Below, piece after piece: positions 42,204 through 52,969 of a DNA stretch of 64,000 nt. The notes under the pieces were generated by a model that saw only the letters and a program-made list of their open reading frames with translations, was not told where the DNA came from and ran no database searches. The number at the start of each line of letters is the position of its first letter. The stretch's first letter is position 1. The DNA is from Pseudanabaena biceps (GTDB taxonomy: Bacteria; Cyanobacteriota; Cyanobacteriia; Pseudanabaenales; Pseudanabaenaceae). Position numbers and translations under genes: made by a program. The stretch covers positions 1 through 64,000 of the forward strand of contig JAATWA010000002.1 of NCBI GenBank assembly GCA_013361095.1. The letters are read 5' to 3'.

Positions 42204-43106
42204 ATGAAAACGGATACCCTCTTTTATCAATTATTCAACACCTTTCACACCCTACTGTTTGAGCTAATCGAACGTCCGATTTCTGAAGCTGAAGGGTATG
42301 AATTTAGCTCCGTCGAAGTGAAAGAAAAATCCTTTCGGTTTGATGGCATATTCAGCCCAAAAGCGAAAGACAAACCAATCTATCTCATCGAAGTCCAATT
42401 TCAGCAAAAGGAAGACTTTTACTGGGAGTACTTATCAGAGATATATTTGTACCTGAACCAATACAGACCTGAGCAAGAATGGCAAGCGATCGCCATCTTT
42501 GCAAGGCGCAGTTACGAGCCAGAGCCAAGAAGTCATGTGCGGGAAATGCTCGAATGCCAGAGAATACAGCGAGTCTACCTAGAAGACCTCCTAGAGCGAG
42601 AGACAGATTCTTTCGCGATCGGTATTATTCAGCTTATTTTATCTAGTGAAAGTCAAGCTATAACTAAGGCAAGACAGCTAGGTGAAAAGATCGAGCAGGA
42701 AAGGGATACCGAAATTCAAGAGCAGGTACTAGAATTAATAGAGACGGTATTGGTATATAAATTTCCCAAGTTAACTCGTCAGGAGATTGAGGCAATGTTT
42801 ACATATAGCGATTTAAAGCAAACGCGAGTATATCAAGAGGCAAGAGAAGAAGGTGAGCAACGCGGCTTAAAACTAGGCGAACAAAAAGGCTTGAAATTAG
42901 GCGAGCAACGCGGTCTAGTGAAAGGGCAATCCACAATGCTACTGCGGATGCTTAGTCGCAAGTTTGGACAGATCACCCCAAGTTTGAGAGGCAAGGTCAA
43001 CAAACTATCGGCAAAGCAGTTAGAAAATTTAGCCGAAGCCGTATTTGACCTAGAGACGATTGCCGACCTCAACAACTGGTTAAAAACCAAAGGGAAAGGC
43101 AATTAG
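42204..43106 (+). CDS. DUF2887/Rpn-type PD-(D/E)XK protein with DUF4351 tail
   Basis: A 300-residue protein common in cyanobacteria. FYQLFNTFHTLLFELIERP, FRFDGIFSP (Asp) and PIYLIEVQFQQKEDFYWEYLSEIYLYL (ExQ core) mark the PD-(D/E)XK nuclease-like domain. A repetitive GEQRGLKLGEQKG stretch near residue 215-240 links to the C-terminal LRMLSRKFGQI..L...L..LAEAVFDLETIADLNNWL (DUF4351-like). Possible recombination-promoting or regulatory nuclease; likely mobile cargo. Confidence 0.8.
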   Translation: MKTDTLFYQLFNTFHTLLFELIERPISEAEGYEFSSVEVKEKSFRFDGIFSPKAKDKPIYLIEVQFQQKEDFYWEYLSEIYLYLNQYRPEQEWQAIAIFARRSYEPEPRSHVREMLECQRIQRVYLEDLLERETDSFAIGIIQLILSSESQAITKARQLGEKIEQERDTEIQEQVLELIETVLVYKFPKLTRQEIEAMFTYSDLKQTRVYQEAREEGEQRGLKLGEQKGLKLGEQRGLVKGQSTMLLRMLSRKFGQITPSLRGKVNKLSAKQLENLAEAVFDLETIADLNNWLKTKGKGN

Positions 43107-43131
43107 AGGATTGTGCACCAATATCTGAGGA

Positions 43132-43164
43132 GGGGCATGACAACTAAAGTCATGCCCCTTTTTT
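43132..43164 (+). terminator. Intrinsic terminator
   Basis: GGGGCATGA with C forms a 10-bp stem with GTCATGCCCC (43149-43158), followed by T6. Ends the DUF2887 transcript; the start codon of the next gene directly follows the T-run. Confidence 0.85.
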
Positions 43165-44196
43165 ATGGCTAGCGCCAGTTCCCAAGAACAAGAACTAGTG
43201 AAAAAGCCAAAAATGTACCAACCCATATTTGAGATCACGCCAGAAATCGAGCAGCATTTTGATAGTCCCCTGCGATTAAAAGCCGAAGCAACAGTCGAAG
43301 CGATCGCCCTAAGCAAATCAATATCAACAGCAACACAGCAACAACAGGTAGAACTCGCCAAAGCATCGGGATGGGGCACACTTACCGATATCTGGGTGAA
43401 AGCCAATCATCAAGGCAACACATGGCAGCATCGATGTCATGAAAAACTAAGCCAACTATTGACCCAAGCCGAAATCCAAGCTGCCAAATCCGCAACCGCA
43501 ACCGCCTACCAAACCAGTTTTGAAGTAATTCGCGCCATGTGGGATCTTCTCAGTGATATCGGCTTCACAGGTGGAGCGATAGTCGAACCAGCGTGTAACA
43601 CCCTAGCGTTTATGGGATGTCAGCCCACGTTGATGAGAGAGCGATCGCAATGGGTCGGCATAGAACTAGACCCAATCTTTGCTCAAATCGCGAGATTGCT
43701 ATATCCAGAAGCGCTGATTTATGCTCAGGGATTTGAGACAGTGAGCCTAAGCGACAACAGTTTTGACCTAGCGATCGGTAACGTTCCCTTTGGTAATTAC
43801 AAACTCTACGATCCACGCTATGCCCACATGAACTTAAGCATCCACAACTATTTCCTAGTCAAATCTATAGATTTAGTCAGAGAAAATGGATTGATATGCT
43901 TGATTACCAGTTGTTTCACCCTAGATGCTTCTAATACGAGCTTTCGGAGATATCTAGCGAGTAAATTAGAGCTAGTGACTGCCATTAGATTGCCAGACAT
44001 CGCTTTTAAGAGATTTGCCAACACGGAAGTAGTTGCCGATATCCTGATTTTCCGCAAACTCACAGAAACAGAACAGAGAGCTACGAATCAAAGAAACTAT
44101 AAATATCCTGATTGGGTCAAGACAGCACCATCAGGCAAACATACAGTCAATCAAGAGCCAATCATGATTAACCAATGGTTTGTAGAGTCAGCCTAG
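43165..44196 (+). CDS. N6-adenine methylase-like protein (helicase partner)
   Basis: A 343-residue protein. AIVEPACNTLAFMG near residue 138 sits where SAM motif I (EPSxGxGxF) belongs but is degenerate; FDLAIGNVPFGNY near 204 matches motif IV of N6-adenine methylases (NPPF type). The fold resembles the methylase half of the giant methylase-helicase proteins of phages and conjugative elements (DarB type). The helicase half is the next gene. Loss of the glycine motif suggests reduced or absent catalysis. Confidence 0.65.
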   Translation: MASASSQEQELVKKPKMYQPIFEITPEIEQHFDSPLRLKAEATVEAIALSKSISTATQQQQVELAKASGWGTLTDIWVKANHQGNTWQHRCHEKLSQLLTQAEIQAAKSATATAYQTSFEVIRAMWDLLSDIGFTGGAIVEPACNTLAFMGCQPTLMRERSQWVGIELDPIFAQIARLLYPEALIYAQGFETVSLSDNSFDLAIGNVPFGNYKLYDPRYAHMNLSIHNYFLVKSIDLVRENGLICLITSCFTLDASNTSFRRYLASKLELVTAIRLPDIAFKRFANTEVVADILIFRKLTETEQRATNQRNYKYPDWVKTAPSGKHTVNQEPIMINQWFVESA

Positions 44197-44233
44197 CGGC
44201 CGATCTAGAGAGTAACCACACCAAAACTACCGA

Positions 44234-44269
44234 GCGAGTCAATCCTTAATAGGATTGACTCGCTTTTTT
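44234..44269 (+). terminator. Intrinsic terminator before the helicase gene
   Basis: GCGAGTCAATCCT pairs with AGGATTGACTCGC (44251-44263), then T6. A strong stem, so the helicase gene starting at 44286 needs read-through or its own promoter. Confidence 0.85.
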
Positions 44270-44285
44270 AATTGAGAACAAACCC

Positions 44286-46154
44286 ATGTCTATAAGCCCA
44301 TTCAAATTCCGCAATATTCTCGGAGAACTGACCGTATCAAAACTATATGGCGGAGAGCATTTAGGCGTAACTGCCCCAGTAAACTTTGACCTAAGAAAAG
44401 AGATAAGCAAGATTGGGAAAGCGATCGCTAAATTCTACGAACCCTCTGTAACTCAAACCAAAGTAATTCAGATCCCACCACAGTTACAAAAAGTGCTACC
44501 CAACGCCTTTTGCGAACATGAAGGACAAATCTATCGTCGCACCGACTATCAGCTAGAACTAATCGTAAACCAACAACAACGCATTCGTGCCGCTATGTCC
44601 GTCGCCAAGATCCTCGACCTAGTGCTGAGAATGCAGCAGTACGAAGACGAAAAAGAACTAGCCAAACTACGCCAAATTCTCAATCAAAAATATGATGAAT
44701 TCGTAATTAGGTTCGGACATTTCACCAGCAAAGAAAACCTCGGCATTTTCCACGATGACCCCAACTACTATCGATTGAGAGCATTAGAGATTGACCGAGG
44801 CAAAGGCAAAAGCCCAGCCAAAGCCCCCATCTTCCATCAAAGAACAGTCAGAGCCACCCCAAGATATCGCGCCGACAATGCCAAAGATGCCCTAGCCCAA
44901 TGTCTAGATGCTAAAAGCTATATCGACCTAGACTGGATCGCCAACCTGATCGATAAAAGCATCAGCACCGTCATCACTGAACTAGAAGGCGACATCTTCT
45001 ACAACGGCACAATTCCGCCAGCAACAGTACAAGAAACAACTAATACAGAATGGACAACCAGAGAAGAATTCATCAGTGGCAACGTCGTCAACCGACTCAA
45101 CAAAATCATCGCATGGCAAGAAAGCGGAGTCCCCAACTGGCTGAACATCGATAAATACCATCAAACCATCAGCAGCAATCAACCCGTCCCCTGCTTACCC
45201 GAGACCCCTGACGTAGACATCAAAGTGCGCTGTGCCGTCAAACTCGGCATCAACGTCAATGGTATGACCACCGACGAGCTAAACCTACTATTGCACAACA
45301 CTATCCGCGTCAAACTAGGAACGAGTTGGCTCCCCGAAGATGTAATCAAAGAATTTAGCGAACAACTCCTTAGCCATGCAGGAACCAGCACCGTCAAGTT
45401 CCATCATGACCCAGCCAACATTTGGGTAATCAAAGGCGACAGCAAACTTGTGAGTTCACCCCAAAACAAAACTGAATGGGGAAGTCCTAGCCACACCGCC
45501 CTTGAATTGATAGAACACGCGCTCAACCAAAAAGACCCAAAAATCTATGACCATATCAAAGACAAGCATGGCAACGTCATCAGCATCCTGAATGTAGAAG
45601 CCACAACCGCATCGCGGACAATGCAAGACAAAATCCAAACCGCCTTCAAAGCATGGATCTGGAGTGAAGGCGATCGCGCTGAACAGCTATGTCTGCACTA
45701 CAACCAATACCACAACCTCTACCGCGATACCGTGTATGACGGCTCACACCTAACATTCCCCAATATGGCTCCCGACTTCGAGATGCGAAGTCACCAACGC
45801 AACTTCGTGCGTCGCGTCGAACGGCAAAGAGCCTCCTTTGCCGCCCATCGGGTTGGCTATGGGAAAACTGCCACGATGATTGCCGCAGGCATGGAGCTAA
45901 AACGCAAAGGCATGGCTCACAAAGTTATGCATGTAACCATGAAATCAATCTTGCCAGGATACAGCAAAGAATTTCGACGACTGTACCCCGAAGCCAAGAT
46001 TCTCGTACCGAATGCTCAAGACTTTGCCAAAGATCGTCGTCGTGTCCTACTGAGTCAAATTGCCACCCATAACTACGATGCGATTATTCTTACCTACGAA
46101 CAATTCTTCAACCTGCAAATTAGCGAATCAACCGAACTGATGTTCTTGGAAGAG
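44286..46154 (+). CDS. SNF2-type plasmid helicase, exon 1 (gene split by two introns)
   Basis: Encodes the first 623 residues. The tail of this exon has FEMRSHQRNFVRRVERQRASFAAHRVGYGKTATMIAAGMEL (Q motif and Walker A, near residue 525) and ILTYEQFF. The frame runs into the group II intron at 46155 and would stop at 46184 if unspliced. The exon ends exactly between codons (GAG | GTG). Predicted spliced protein is about 1416 residues, with exons 2 and 3 at 48334-50676 and 52854-52892. Likely a large translocase in plasmid replication, transfer or anti-restriction. Confidence 0.8.
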
Positions 46155-48333
46155 GTGCGATTCGTTCAGTGTAAATCACGGTAATCAACCCGTACATAAC
46201 CACTGGAGATAGAAATCCTAAAGTATAGCTTAACTGTCCAGATGATATAGGTGAAAGCCCTATCGTCTAAACTCAAGACTGACTCCTTATCTGCCCACAG
46301 TGACCAAGCTCGTTACTTGGAGGCTGAAGCTGGGAACAGGACGCAATCAGACCTCTAAATGCTGAGGACACTGGCGTTAACAGGGAGTCCCTACGATGAA
46401 ACAGAGCCTAGAAAAACAACCTAAGGAAAAGCAGACGCAACCAATAAAGTCTGACTTCGCCAGAGATTAGTATCCCGCCGCATAACTCTTCAATAGCGGT
46501 ATGAGTATGGGGTTCTGGCGGTTGAAGTGGCTACATCTAAGGGGACATATCAATCTTCTGGACGGAACGAATAAAAACGTGTCTAAGGTCTGTAAGCTGT
46601 CGAGTTTACGGTAGACCAGACGAGAGGATTAACTCCTTGGACACGGGTAGGATGAGGCGTAATTGCCTCAAGGTATTCAGATTACACAAACTAGAGCAGA
46701 TTATGGTTAGACACAATAGAAATATTAGTGAACTCTGGAAAGAATTGTCTTGGAAGAAATTCCGAGTCAACCTTTTCAAACTACAAAAGCGCGTGTATAA
46801 AGCGGTTCAAGTTAAAGATATGCGGAAAGCAAGGTCTTTACAAAAATTAATTCTCAAATCCAAATCAGCTAGATTCCTAGCGATTCGGCAAGTAACACAG
46901 CTAAATGCTGGTAAGAAAACGGCTGGTATTGATGGCAAAAAGTCACTCACATTTGAAGAACGCTTCATTCTAGAGAAAACCTTAGCTAAACACTATATCA
47001 ACTGGAAACACTCAGGTTTACGCGAAATCCCCATCCCTAAAAAAGACGGGACAATGCGTATGCTAAAAGTGCCTACAATCGCCGATAGAGCTTGGCAATG
47101 CCTAGCAAAATTCGCACTCGAACCAGCACACGAAGCAACTTTCCACGCGCATAGCTACGGATTTAGAACGGGACGCTCAGCACATGATGCTCAGAGATTC
47201 CTGTTCCATTATCTCAGAAGAAATTGCAACGGAATAAATAAACGAGTCATTGAACTCGATATTGAAAAATGCTTTGACAGGATTAACCACTCTGCAATCA
47301 TGGACAGCCTAATCGCCCCTTCTGGGTTAAAGCTTGGCATCTTTAGATGTCTTAAAGCTGGAGTCAACGTAGGTTTTCCAGACCAAGGAACGCCACAAGG
47401 CGGAGTAGTTAGTCCATTATTAGCAAACATCGCACTCAATGGCATTGAAGCTATACATAGCTCCAAAAATGCTGGTCATAAGGCGAATTACCCATCTGTA
47501 AGATATGCAGATGACATGGTGATAATCCTACGCCCTGAAGATAACGATGTTGAAATACTTGCCAAAATCAGCGAATTTCTAGCTGCAAGAGGGATGAAAA
47601 TTAGTGAGAAAAAGACTAAGACAACCGCCACGAAAGATGGATTTGACTTTCTCGGCTGGCATTTCAAATGTCAGAAAAACGGGAAATTTAAAAGTACTCC
47701 CTCAGTGGATAACTTCAAAGCTTTCCGCAAGAAAGTAAAAGCCATTATCAATAGCTCGAATTATGGTGCAAAGGTAAAAGCTGAAAAGCTAGCGCCTATT
47801 GTTAGAGGTTGGAGAAATTACCACCGCTTCTGCAAGATGGACGGTTCTAGAAACTCGTTATATCACATGGAAAGCAGAGCGTTTAAGGTATTTAATAAGG
47901 AAGCCAAGCAAAATCGCTACTCCTGTAAGAAATTACTAGATAAAGCCTTCCCTGCTGTCCCTTATTCCGAAAATAAACACATCAATGTCAAGGGAGAGAA
48001 ATCCCCCTACGATGGTGATATGGCTTACTGGAGCGAACGAAAAAGTAAGCTCTATGATGGAGCAACCTCTAAAGCCCTTAAAAAGCAAAACCATTCATGC
48101 AATATCTGCGGATTAAAGTTCGCAGATGATGAGAAAGTACATTTGCATCACATTGATGGAAATCACCAAAACTGGAAGCCTAAAAATCTTGTAGCAATAC
48201 ATGAAAGCTGTCACGACTATCATCACATGAGCAAAAGCGAAAGCTAAGAATATCGGGAGCTGGATGCATAGAAATAGGCACGTCCAGATCTAACCGAGAG
48301 GGGCGGGGCATAATAGCCTCCCTCGACTCAACC
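46155..48333 (+). mobile_element. Group II intron 1 (with RT) inside the helicase gene
   Basis: The 5' end GTGCGATTCG fits the GTGYG rule and follows coding DNA. Domain V is recognisable as GAGCTGGATGC...GGCACGTCCAG near 48260-48290, followed by domain VI ending CCTCGACTCAACC. I place the 3' end at 48333 because that restores the helicase frame. It lies in the sense direction, needed for splicing. It shares ends and most of its sequence with intron 2. Confidence 0.85.
46652..48247 (+). CDS. ltrA: Group II intron reverse transcriptase/maturase with HNH domain
   Basis: About 531 residues from ATG 46652 (the homologous start used by intron 2). RT motifs: IPIPKKDGTMRMLKVPT, YGFRTGRSAHDA, ELDIEKCFDRINH, GTPQGGVVSPLL, RYADDMVII. 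The maturase X domain includes FDFLGWHF and RGWRNYHRFCKMDG. The C-terminal HNH endonuclease reads CNICGLKF...HLHHIDGNHQNW...HESCHDYHHM. Complete and probably active. Confidence 0.93.
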   Translation: MRRNCLKVFRLHKLEQIMVRHNRNISELWKELSWKKFRVNLFKLQKRVYKAVQVKDMRKARSLQKLILKSKSARFLAIRQVTQLNAGKKTAGIDGKKSLTFEERFILEKTLAKHYINWKHSGLREIPIPKKDGTMRMLKVPTIADRAWQCLAKFALEPAHEATFHAHSYGFRTGRSAHDAQRFLFHYLRRNCNGINKRVIELDIEKCFDRINHSAIMDSLIAPSGLKLGIFRCLKAGVNVGFPDQGTPQGGVVSPLLANIALNGIEAIHSSKNAGHKANYPSVRYADDMVIILRPEDNDVEILAKISEFLAARGMKISEKKTKTTATKDGFDFLGWHFKCQKNGKFKSTPSVDNFKAFRKKVKAIINSSNYGAKVKAEKLAPIVRGWRNYHRFCKMDGSRNSLYHMESRAFKVFNKEAKQNRYSCKKLLDKAFPAVPYSENKHINVKGEKSPYDGDMAYWSERKSKLYDGATSKALKKQNHSCNICGLKFADDEKVHLHHIDGNHQNWKPKNLVAIHESCHDYHHMSKSES

Positions 48334-50676
48334 CAAATGTCCGCGATTAGCTCCATTTGCGAATCAACCAACAAAGAAGAATCAAGGCAAGTATTTCGCA
48401 GTCTTGAAGCCATGCGGAAGAAGATCTCACTACGCATCCAAGAAATCGAAACCAGCGATCGCAAAGACCGCGTGATTTACTTCGAGCAACTGGGCATTGA
48501 TGCGCTTTTCCTAGATGAAGTACAGCAAATCAAACGACTGCAAATCCTAACCACCCAGCACAATGTTGCGGGCATTCCCACAGGCTACAGCCAACGCGCC
48601 CATGACTCCTTCATGAAAGTGCGATACCTGCTCACCAACGCCAAAAGAGTCATCTTTGCCACAGGCACACCCCTGAGCAACACGATGGCGGAAATGGACG
48701 TGTGGATGCGCTATCTGCAACTAGACCTGTTGCAACAGCAAGGACTAACGCACTTCGACAGCTTCTGCTCAAGATTCTGTGAAACTAGCACTGCTCTAGA
48801 AATCAGTCCCACAGGCAAACTGAAATCGAAAACACGCCTCCGTGAATTCGTGAATATGCCCGAACTGATGGCGATGTGGTGTCAAGTCACCGATATCCAG
48901 ACCGCAGCCCTTGCCGAAGTGAAAACCCCTAAGCCCCATTACCATGTGATGTCCTGTAAACCATCACCAGAGCAAATCGCCTATATGGACAAACTCTGCG
49001 ATCGCGCCGAGGCAGTCGCCAAACGTAAAGTCAAACCCGAAATTGACAACATGTTAAAAATTACGGGTGATGGAGCCAAAGCTTGTATGCACACCAAATT
49101 AGTATCTCCCAGTGCAAGCGAATGGATTAACAACAAACTGCTCGCGTGTGCGTGGAACGTTTGGCAAATCTGGACGATTACCGCGATCGCCAAAGGTACT
49201 CAAGCAATATTCTGCGATCGCAATGCACCAAAGAAAGACAGGTGGAATAGTTATTGCTATATCCGCGACACCTTAGTGATGCTGGGCATACCCGCCGACC
49301 AGATTACCTTTATCCATGATTACGACACGGATACCAAGAAGGCAAGACTGTTTGAAGCCATCAACGAAGGCAAAATTAGGATTGTCTTTGGTTCCACTTC
49401 AAAACTAGGAACGGGAGTAAATATGCAGAGCAAACTGATCGCCTTGCACCACATCGATTGTCCGTGGCGACCATCGGATTTGGAACAGCGCGAAGGCAGA
49501 GGAGTCAGACAGGGTAACGAATGGAGTGATGTCTTTATCTTCCGCTATGTCACTGAAGGTAGAAATAACCAAGCAGGATTTGACTCATTCCTATGGCAAG
49601 CGATTGAGAACAAACAACGGATGATTTCGCAGGTGATGTCGGGTGATCGGACCCATCGCACTATCGAAGACATTGACGAGACAGTTCTTAATGCAGCCCA
49701 AATGAAAGCGATAGCATCGGGCGATCCGCTCATTATGGAACGCGCTACCCTCGAAGCCGAATTGCAAGGACTAGGAATGCAATTGCAAGCCTATAACGAC
49801 AGGCAATTCAGAGACAAATCCAAGATTCAGTATCTAGCTGACATGGTAAATACCACCTATCCCGCCAGCATCCAGCGCATTCAAGCAGACCTAGCCATAG
49901 TCGCCCAAGCCAACCTAAAGCAATTCATCAGCGATCGCGGAGTGATGTTGGATAAAGCCGTGCTAATCGATCATCACATTACCGAACAAGTGCAAAGGTT
50001 GAAGGAAAGCTATCGATTGACCCATGTTCAAATCGGGCAATTTGCAGGACTGAATGTATTTCTGAGCAGATTTGGCTCAGAGGTGAATGGGTATATTGGC
50101 GTGAGCATCAATTCAGGCTATGAATTTAATGCAGAGTGCCAGCAACCCTATAGTTCGCTGTTGCATGTGGTGAGAAATGCGATCGCTGCCAAATTGACTA
50201 CAGCCCAAGAAAATCTCGAACGAGACAGACAAGAACTGCCGATTCTCCAAAATCGAGTCAGTCAACCCTTTGAGCAAGCACAGGAATACGAGCAGAAATC
50301 AAATCGGCTAGGATTCCTGAAGGAGATGTTTGATGCGATCGCCCATGAATCCCCTGTAGACGATAGTGGAACCGACTATGCATTAGAGGGAGAAGACATG
50401 GAAGAATCGCGAGAAATCTTCTGGTCAAGAGACTCAAGTGCGGCTTCACTAGAGCCACCGTCAACAGCGATCGTAGAAGCATTGAGGCAAAGGACATTTG
50501 AGGATTGGGTATCAGGTGATGCTGATAACTGGCTTGAACAAATCGCGCAGATTGTTAGCAATGTTGAGATTGAAATTCTTGTGAATGGCGATCGGCTTGG
50601 GGCAATCCCAGAATCCAAGACATTGGCTGACTTTAGATTAGTTCGAGGAGGCGAACAACTTACAATTCCACAAAAG
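48334..50676 (+). CDS. SNF2-type plasmid helicase, exon 2
   Basis: Encodes 781 residues in phase with exon 1: ALFLDEVQQIKRL (motif II, DEVQ), VIFATGTPLSNTMAEMDVWM (III), VFGSTSKLGTGVNMQSKLIALHHIDCPWRPSDLEQREGRGVRQGNEW (V and VI). A helical C-terminal region follows. Walker A is in exon 1, so neither exon alone could be an active helicase. It ends at CAA AAG | GTG before the second intron. Confidence 0.82.
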
Positions 50677-52853
50677 GTGCGATTCGTTTAGCGTGAATCA
50701 CGGTAACCAGTCCGTACATAACCGCTAGAGTCAAGACTCCCAAGTCTAGCTTAACTGTCCAGACGATGTAAGTGTAAGCCTTACCGTCTAAACTCAAGAC
50801 TGACTCCTTATCTGCCCACAGTGACCAAGCTCGTTACTTGGAGGCTGAAGCTGGGAACAGGGCGCAATCAGATACTAATTGCAAGTAACACTGGCGCTAA
50901 AGGGAGTCCCCAAGATGAAATAGAGCCTAGAAAAGCAATCTAGGAGTAGGCAGACGCAATCCTTAAAATCTGACCTCGCCAGAGATTAACACCCCGCCGC
51001 AACTTCTTTTGATTAGCAGCATGAGTAAGGGGTTCTGGCGATTGAATTGGCTACATCTAAAGGGACATATCAATCTTTTGGACGGAACGAATAAAAACGA
51101 GTCTAAGGTCTGTAATTTGTCGAAATTACGGTAGACCAGACGAGAGGATTAACCCCTTAGACACGGGTAGGATGGGGCGTAATTGCCTCAAGGTATTCAG
51201 AAAACATAAACTAGAGCAAATCATGGTTAGCCACGATAGAAATATTAGTGAACTTTGGAAAGAATTACCTTGGAAGAAATTTCGAGTTAATCTTTTTAGG
51301 TTGCAAAAGCGAGTGTTCAAAGCGGTTCAAGTTAAAGATATGCGGAAAGCAAGGTCTTTACAAAAACTAATTCTCAAATCCAAATCAGCTAGACTACTAG
51401 CAATTCGGCAAGTAACGCAGCTAAATGCTGGCAAAAAGACGGCTGGTATAGATGGCAAAAAGTCCCTCTCATTCGAGGAACGATTTGAGCTAGAGAAAAC
51501 TTTAGCCAAACATCATATCAACTGGAAACACTCAGGTCTGCGAGAAATCCCTATCCCTAAAAAAGATGGGACAATCCGTATGCTCAAAGTACCCACAATT
51601 GCGGATAGAGCTTGGCAATGCTTAGCAAAATATGTACTTGAGCCAGCACACGAAGCAACCTTCCACGCACGAAGCTATGGGTTCAGAACAGGACGCTCAG
51701 CGCATGACGCTCAGAAATTCCTATTCAACAACCTTAGAAGCATAAGCCACGGAATCAATAAACGAGTTATCGAGCTTGATATTGAAAAATGCTTTGACAG
51801 GATTAACCACTCTGCAATCATGGAAAACCTAATCGCCCCTTCAGGGCTAAAGCTTGGCATCTTTAGATGCCTCAAAGCTGGAGTCAATGTAGGTTTTCCA
51901 GACCAAGGAACGCCACAAGGCGGAGTAATAAGTCCATTATTAGCCAACATCGCACTAAATGGCATCGAAAGTATTCACAGATACAAAGGTTCCAATAGAG
52001 TTTGGATAGAGCCATCAATCCGTTACGCAGATGACATGGTTATAATCCTACGCCCTGAAGATAACGATGTTGAAATACTTGCCAAAATCAGCGAATTTCT
52101 AGCCTCAAGAGGTATGAAAGTTAGTGAAAGAAAAACCAAGACAACCGCCACGAAAGACGGTTTTGACTTCCTAGGCTGGCATTTCAAATGTCAGAAAAAC
52201 GGAAAATTTAGAAGTATACCCTCAGAGGCGAACTATAAATCTTTCCGTAAGAAGGTAAAAGCCATTGTCAATAGCTCGAATTTTGGTGCAATGGAAAAAG
52301 CTAAAAAGCTAGCACCCATTGTTAGAGGCTGGAGAAACTACCATCGCTTCTGCAAGATGGACGGTTCAAGGAACTCGCTGTACCATATCGAAACCAGAGC
52401 ATACAAGGTGTTTAACAGGGAAACCAAGCAAAATCGCTACTCTAGCAAGAAATTACTAGATAAAGCCTTCCCTGCCGTTCCTTACTCTGAAAGCAAACAT
52501 ATCAATGTCAAAGGAAATAAATCCCCCTACGATGGCGATATTGTCTATTGGAGCGAACGTAATAGCAAGCTCTATGACAACATGACCTCTAAAGCCCTTA
52601 AAAGGCAAAACCATTCATGTAAAAACTGTGGATTAAAATTCGCAGATGATGAAAAAGTACATTTACATCATGTAGATGGAAATCATAATAATTGGAAGCA
52701 TAAAAACCTTGTAGCAATACATGAAAGTTGCCACGATTATCATCACATGAGCAAAAGCGCAAGCTAAGAATATCGGGAGCTGGATACACAGAAATGGGTA
52801 CGTCCAGATCTAACAGAGAGGGGCTAGGGATAATACCCTACCTCGACTCTACC
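50677..52853 (+). mobile_element. Group II intron 2 (with RT) inside the same gene
   Basis: The 5' end GTGCGATTCG is the same as in intron 1, and domain V (GAGCTGGATAC...GGTACGTCCAG near 52769-52810) and the end CCTCGACTCTACC correspond. With the 3' boundary at 52853 the last 12 codons plus stop of the helicase follow in phase. The two introns differ throughout by scattered substitutions, so they are diverged relatives. Confidence 0.85.
51172..52767 (+). CDS. ltrA: Group II intron reverse transcriptase/maturase with HNH domain (second)
   Basis: 531 residues, collinear with the maturase in intron 1. Motifs IPIPKKDGTIRMLKVPT, ELDIEKCFDRINH, GTPQGGVISPLL, RYADDMVII, FDFLGWHF and the HNH C..CGLKF...HLHHVDGNHNNW are all intact. 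Differences from the first copy are scattered substitutions. Probably active in splicing and mobility. Confidence 0.92.
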   Translation: MGRNCLKVFRKHKLEQIMVSHDRNISELWKELPWKKFRVNLFRLQKRVFKAVQVKDMRKARSLQKLILKSKSARLLAIRQVTQLNAGKKTAGIDGKKSLSFEERFELEKTLAKHHINWKHSGLREIPIPKKDGTIRMLKVPTIADRAWQCLAKYVLEPAHEATFHARSYGFRTGRSAHDAQKFLFNNLRSISHGINKRVIELDIEKCFDRINHSAIMENLIAPSGLKLGIFRCLKAGVNVGFPDQGTPQGGVISPLLANIALNGIESIHRYKGSNRVWIEPSIRYADDMVIILRPEDNDVEILAKISEFLASRGMKVSERKTKTTATKDGFDFLGWHFKCQKNGKFRSIPSEANYKSFRKKVKAIVNSSNFGAMEKAKKLAPIVRGWRNYHRFCKMDGSRNSLYHIETRAYKVFNRETKQNRYSSKKLLDKAFPAVPYSESKHINVKGNKSPYDGDIVYWSERNSKLYDNMTSKALKRQNHSCKNCGLKFADDEKVHLHHVDGNHNNWKHKNLVAIHESCHDYHHMSKSAS

Positions 52854-52892
52854 AATGTGGATGAACAAAGAGAACAGCTAACATTGTTTTAA
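52854..52892 (+). CDS. SNF2-type plasmid helicase, exon 3 (last 12 codons)
   Basis: After predicted splicing, LTIPQK (exon 2) is followed by NVDEQREQLTLF and TAA. The short frame has no start of its own. It matters only if intron 2 splices out; unspliced, the protein would end VRFV at 50691 with little lost. The end in an acidic/aromatic tip is like several neighbours. Confidence 0.6.
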   Translation, partial: NVDEQREQLTLF

Positions 52893-52929
52893 GAATTCTA
52901 TTCTAAATGAATAGAATTACATAGGGAAA

Positions 52930-52958
52930 GCGCTGTCGCTAAAAGTCTATGAAGGTTT
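52930..52958 (+). promoter_or_regulatory. Recurrent leader motif, copy C
   Basis: GCGCTGTCGC, then AAAAGTCTATGA and GGTTTG; directly upstream of the gene at 52970. Confidence 0.5.
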
Positions 52959-52969
52959 GAGATGCAAAA

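Noticed and set aside
46155..46184. Helicase gene ending as a 632-residue truncated protein
   Set aside because: The last nine codons lie in the intron 5' end (GTGCGATTCG); the gene continues in phase after the intron, so it is a split gene, not a truncation.
48180..48464. Minus-strand frame across the intron 1 3' end
   Set aside because: It crosses domains V/VI and the exon boundary and resembles no protein.
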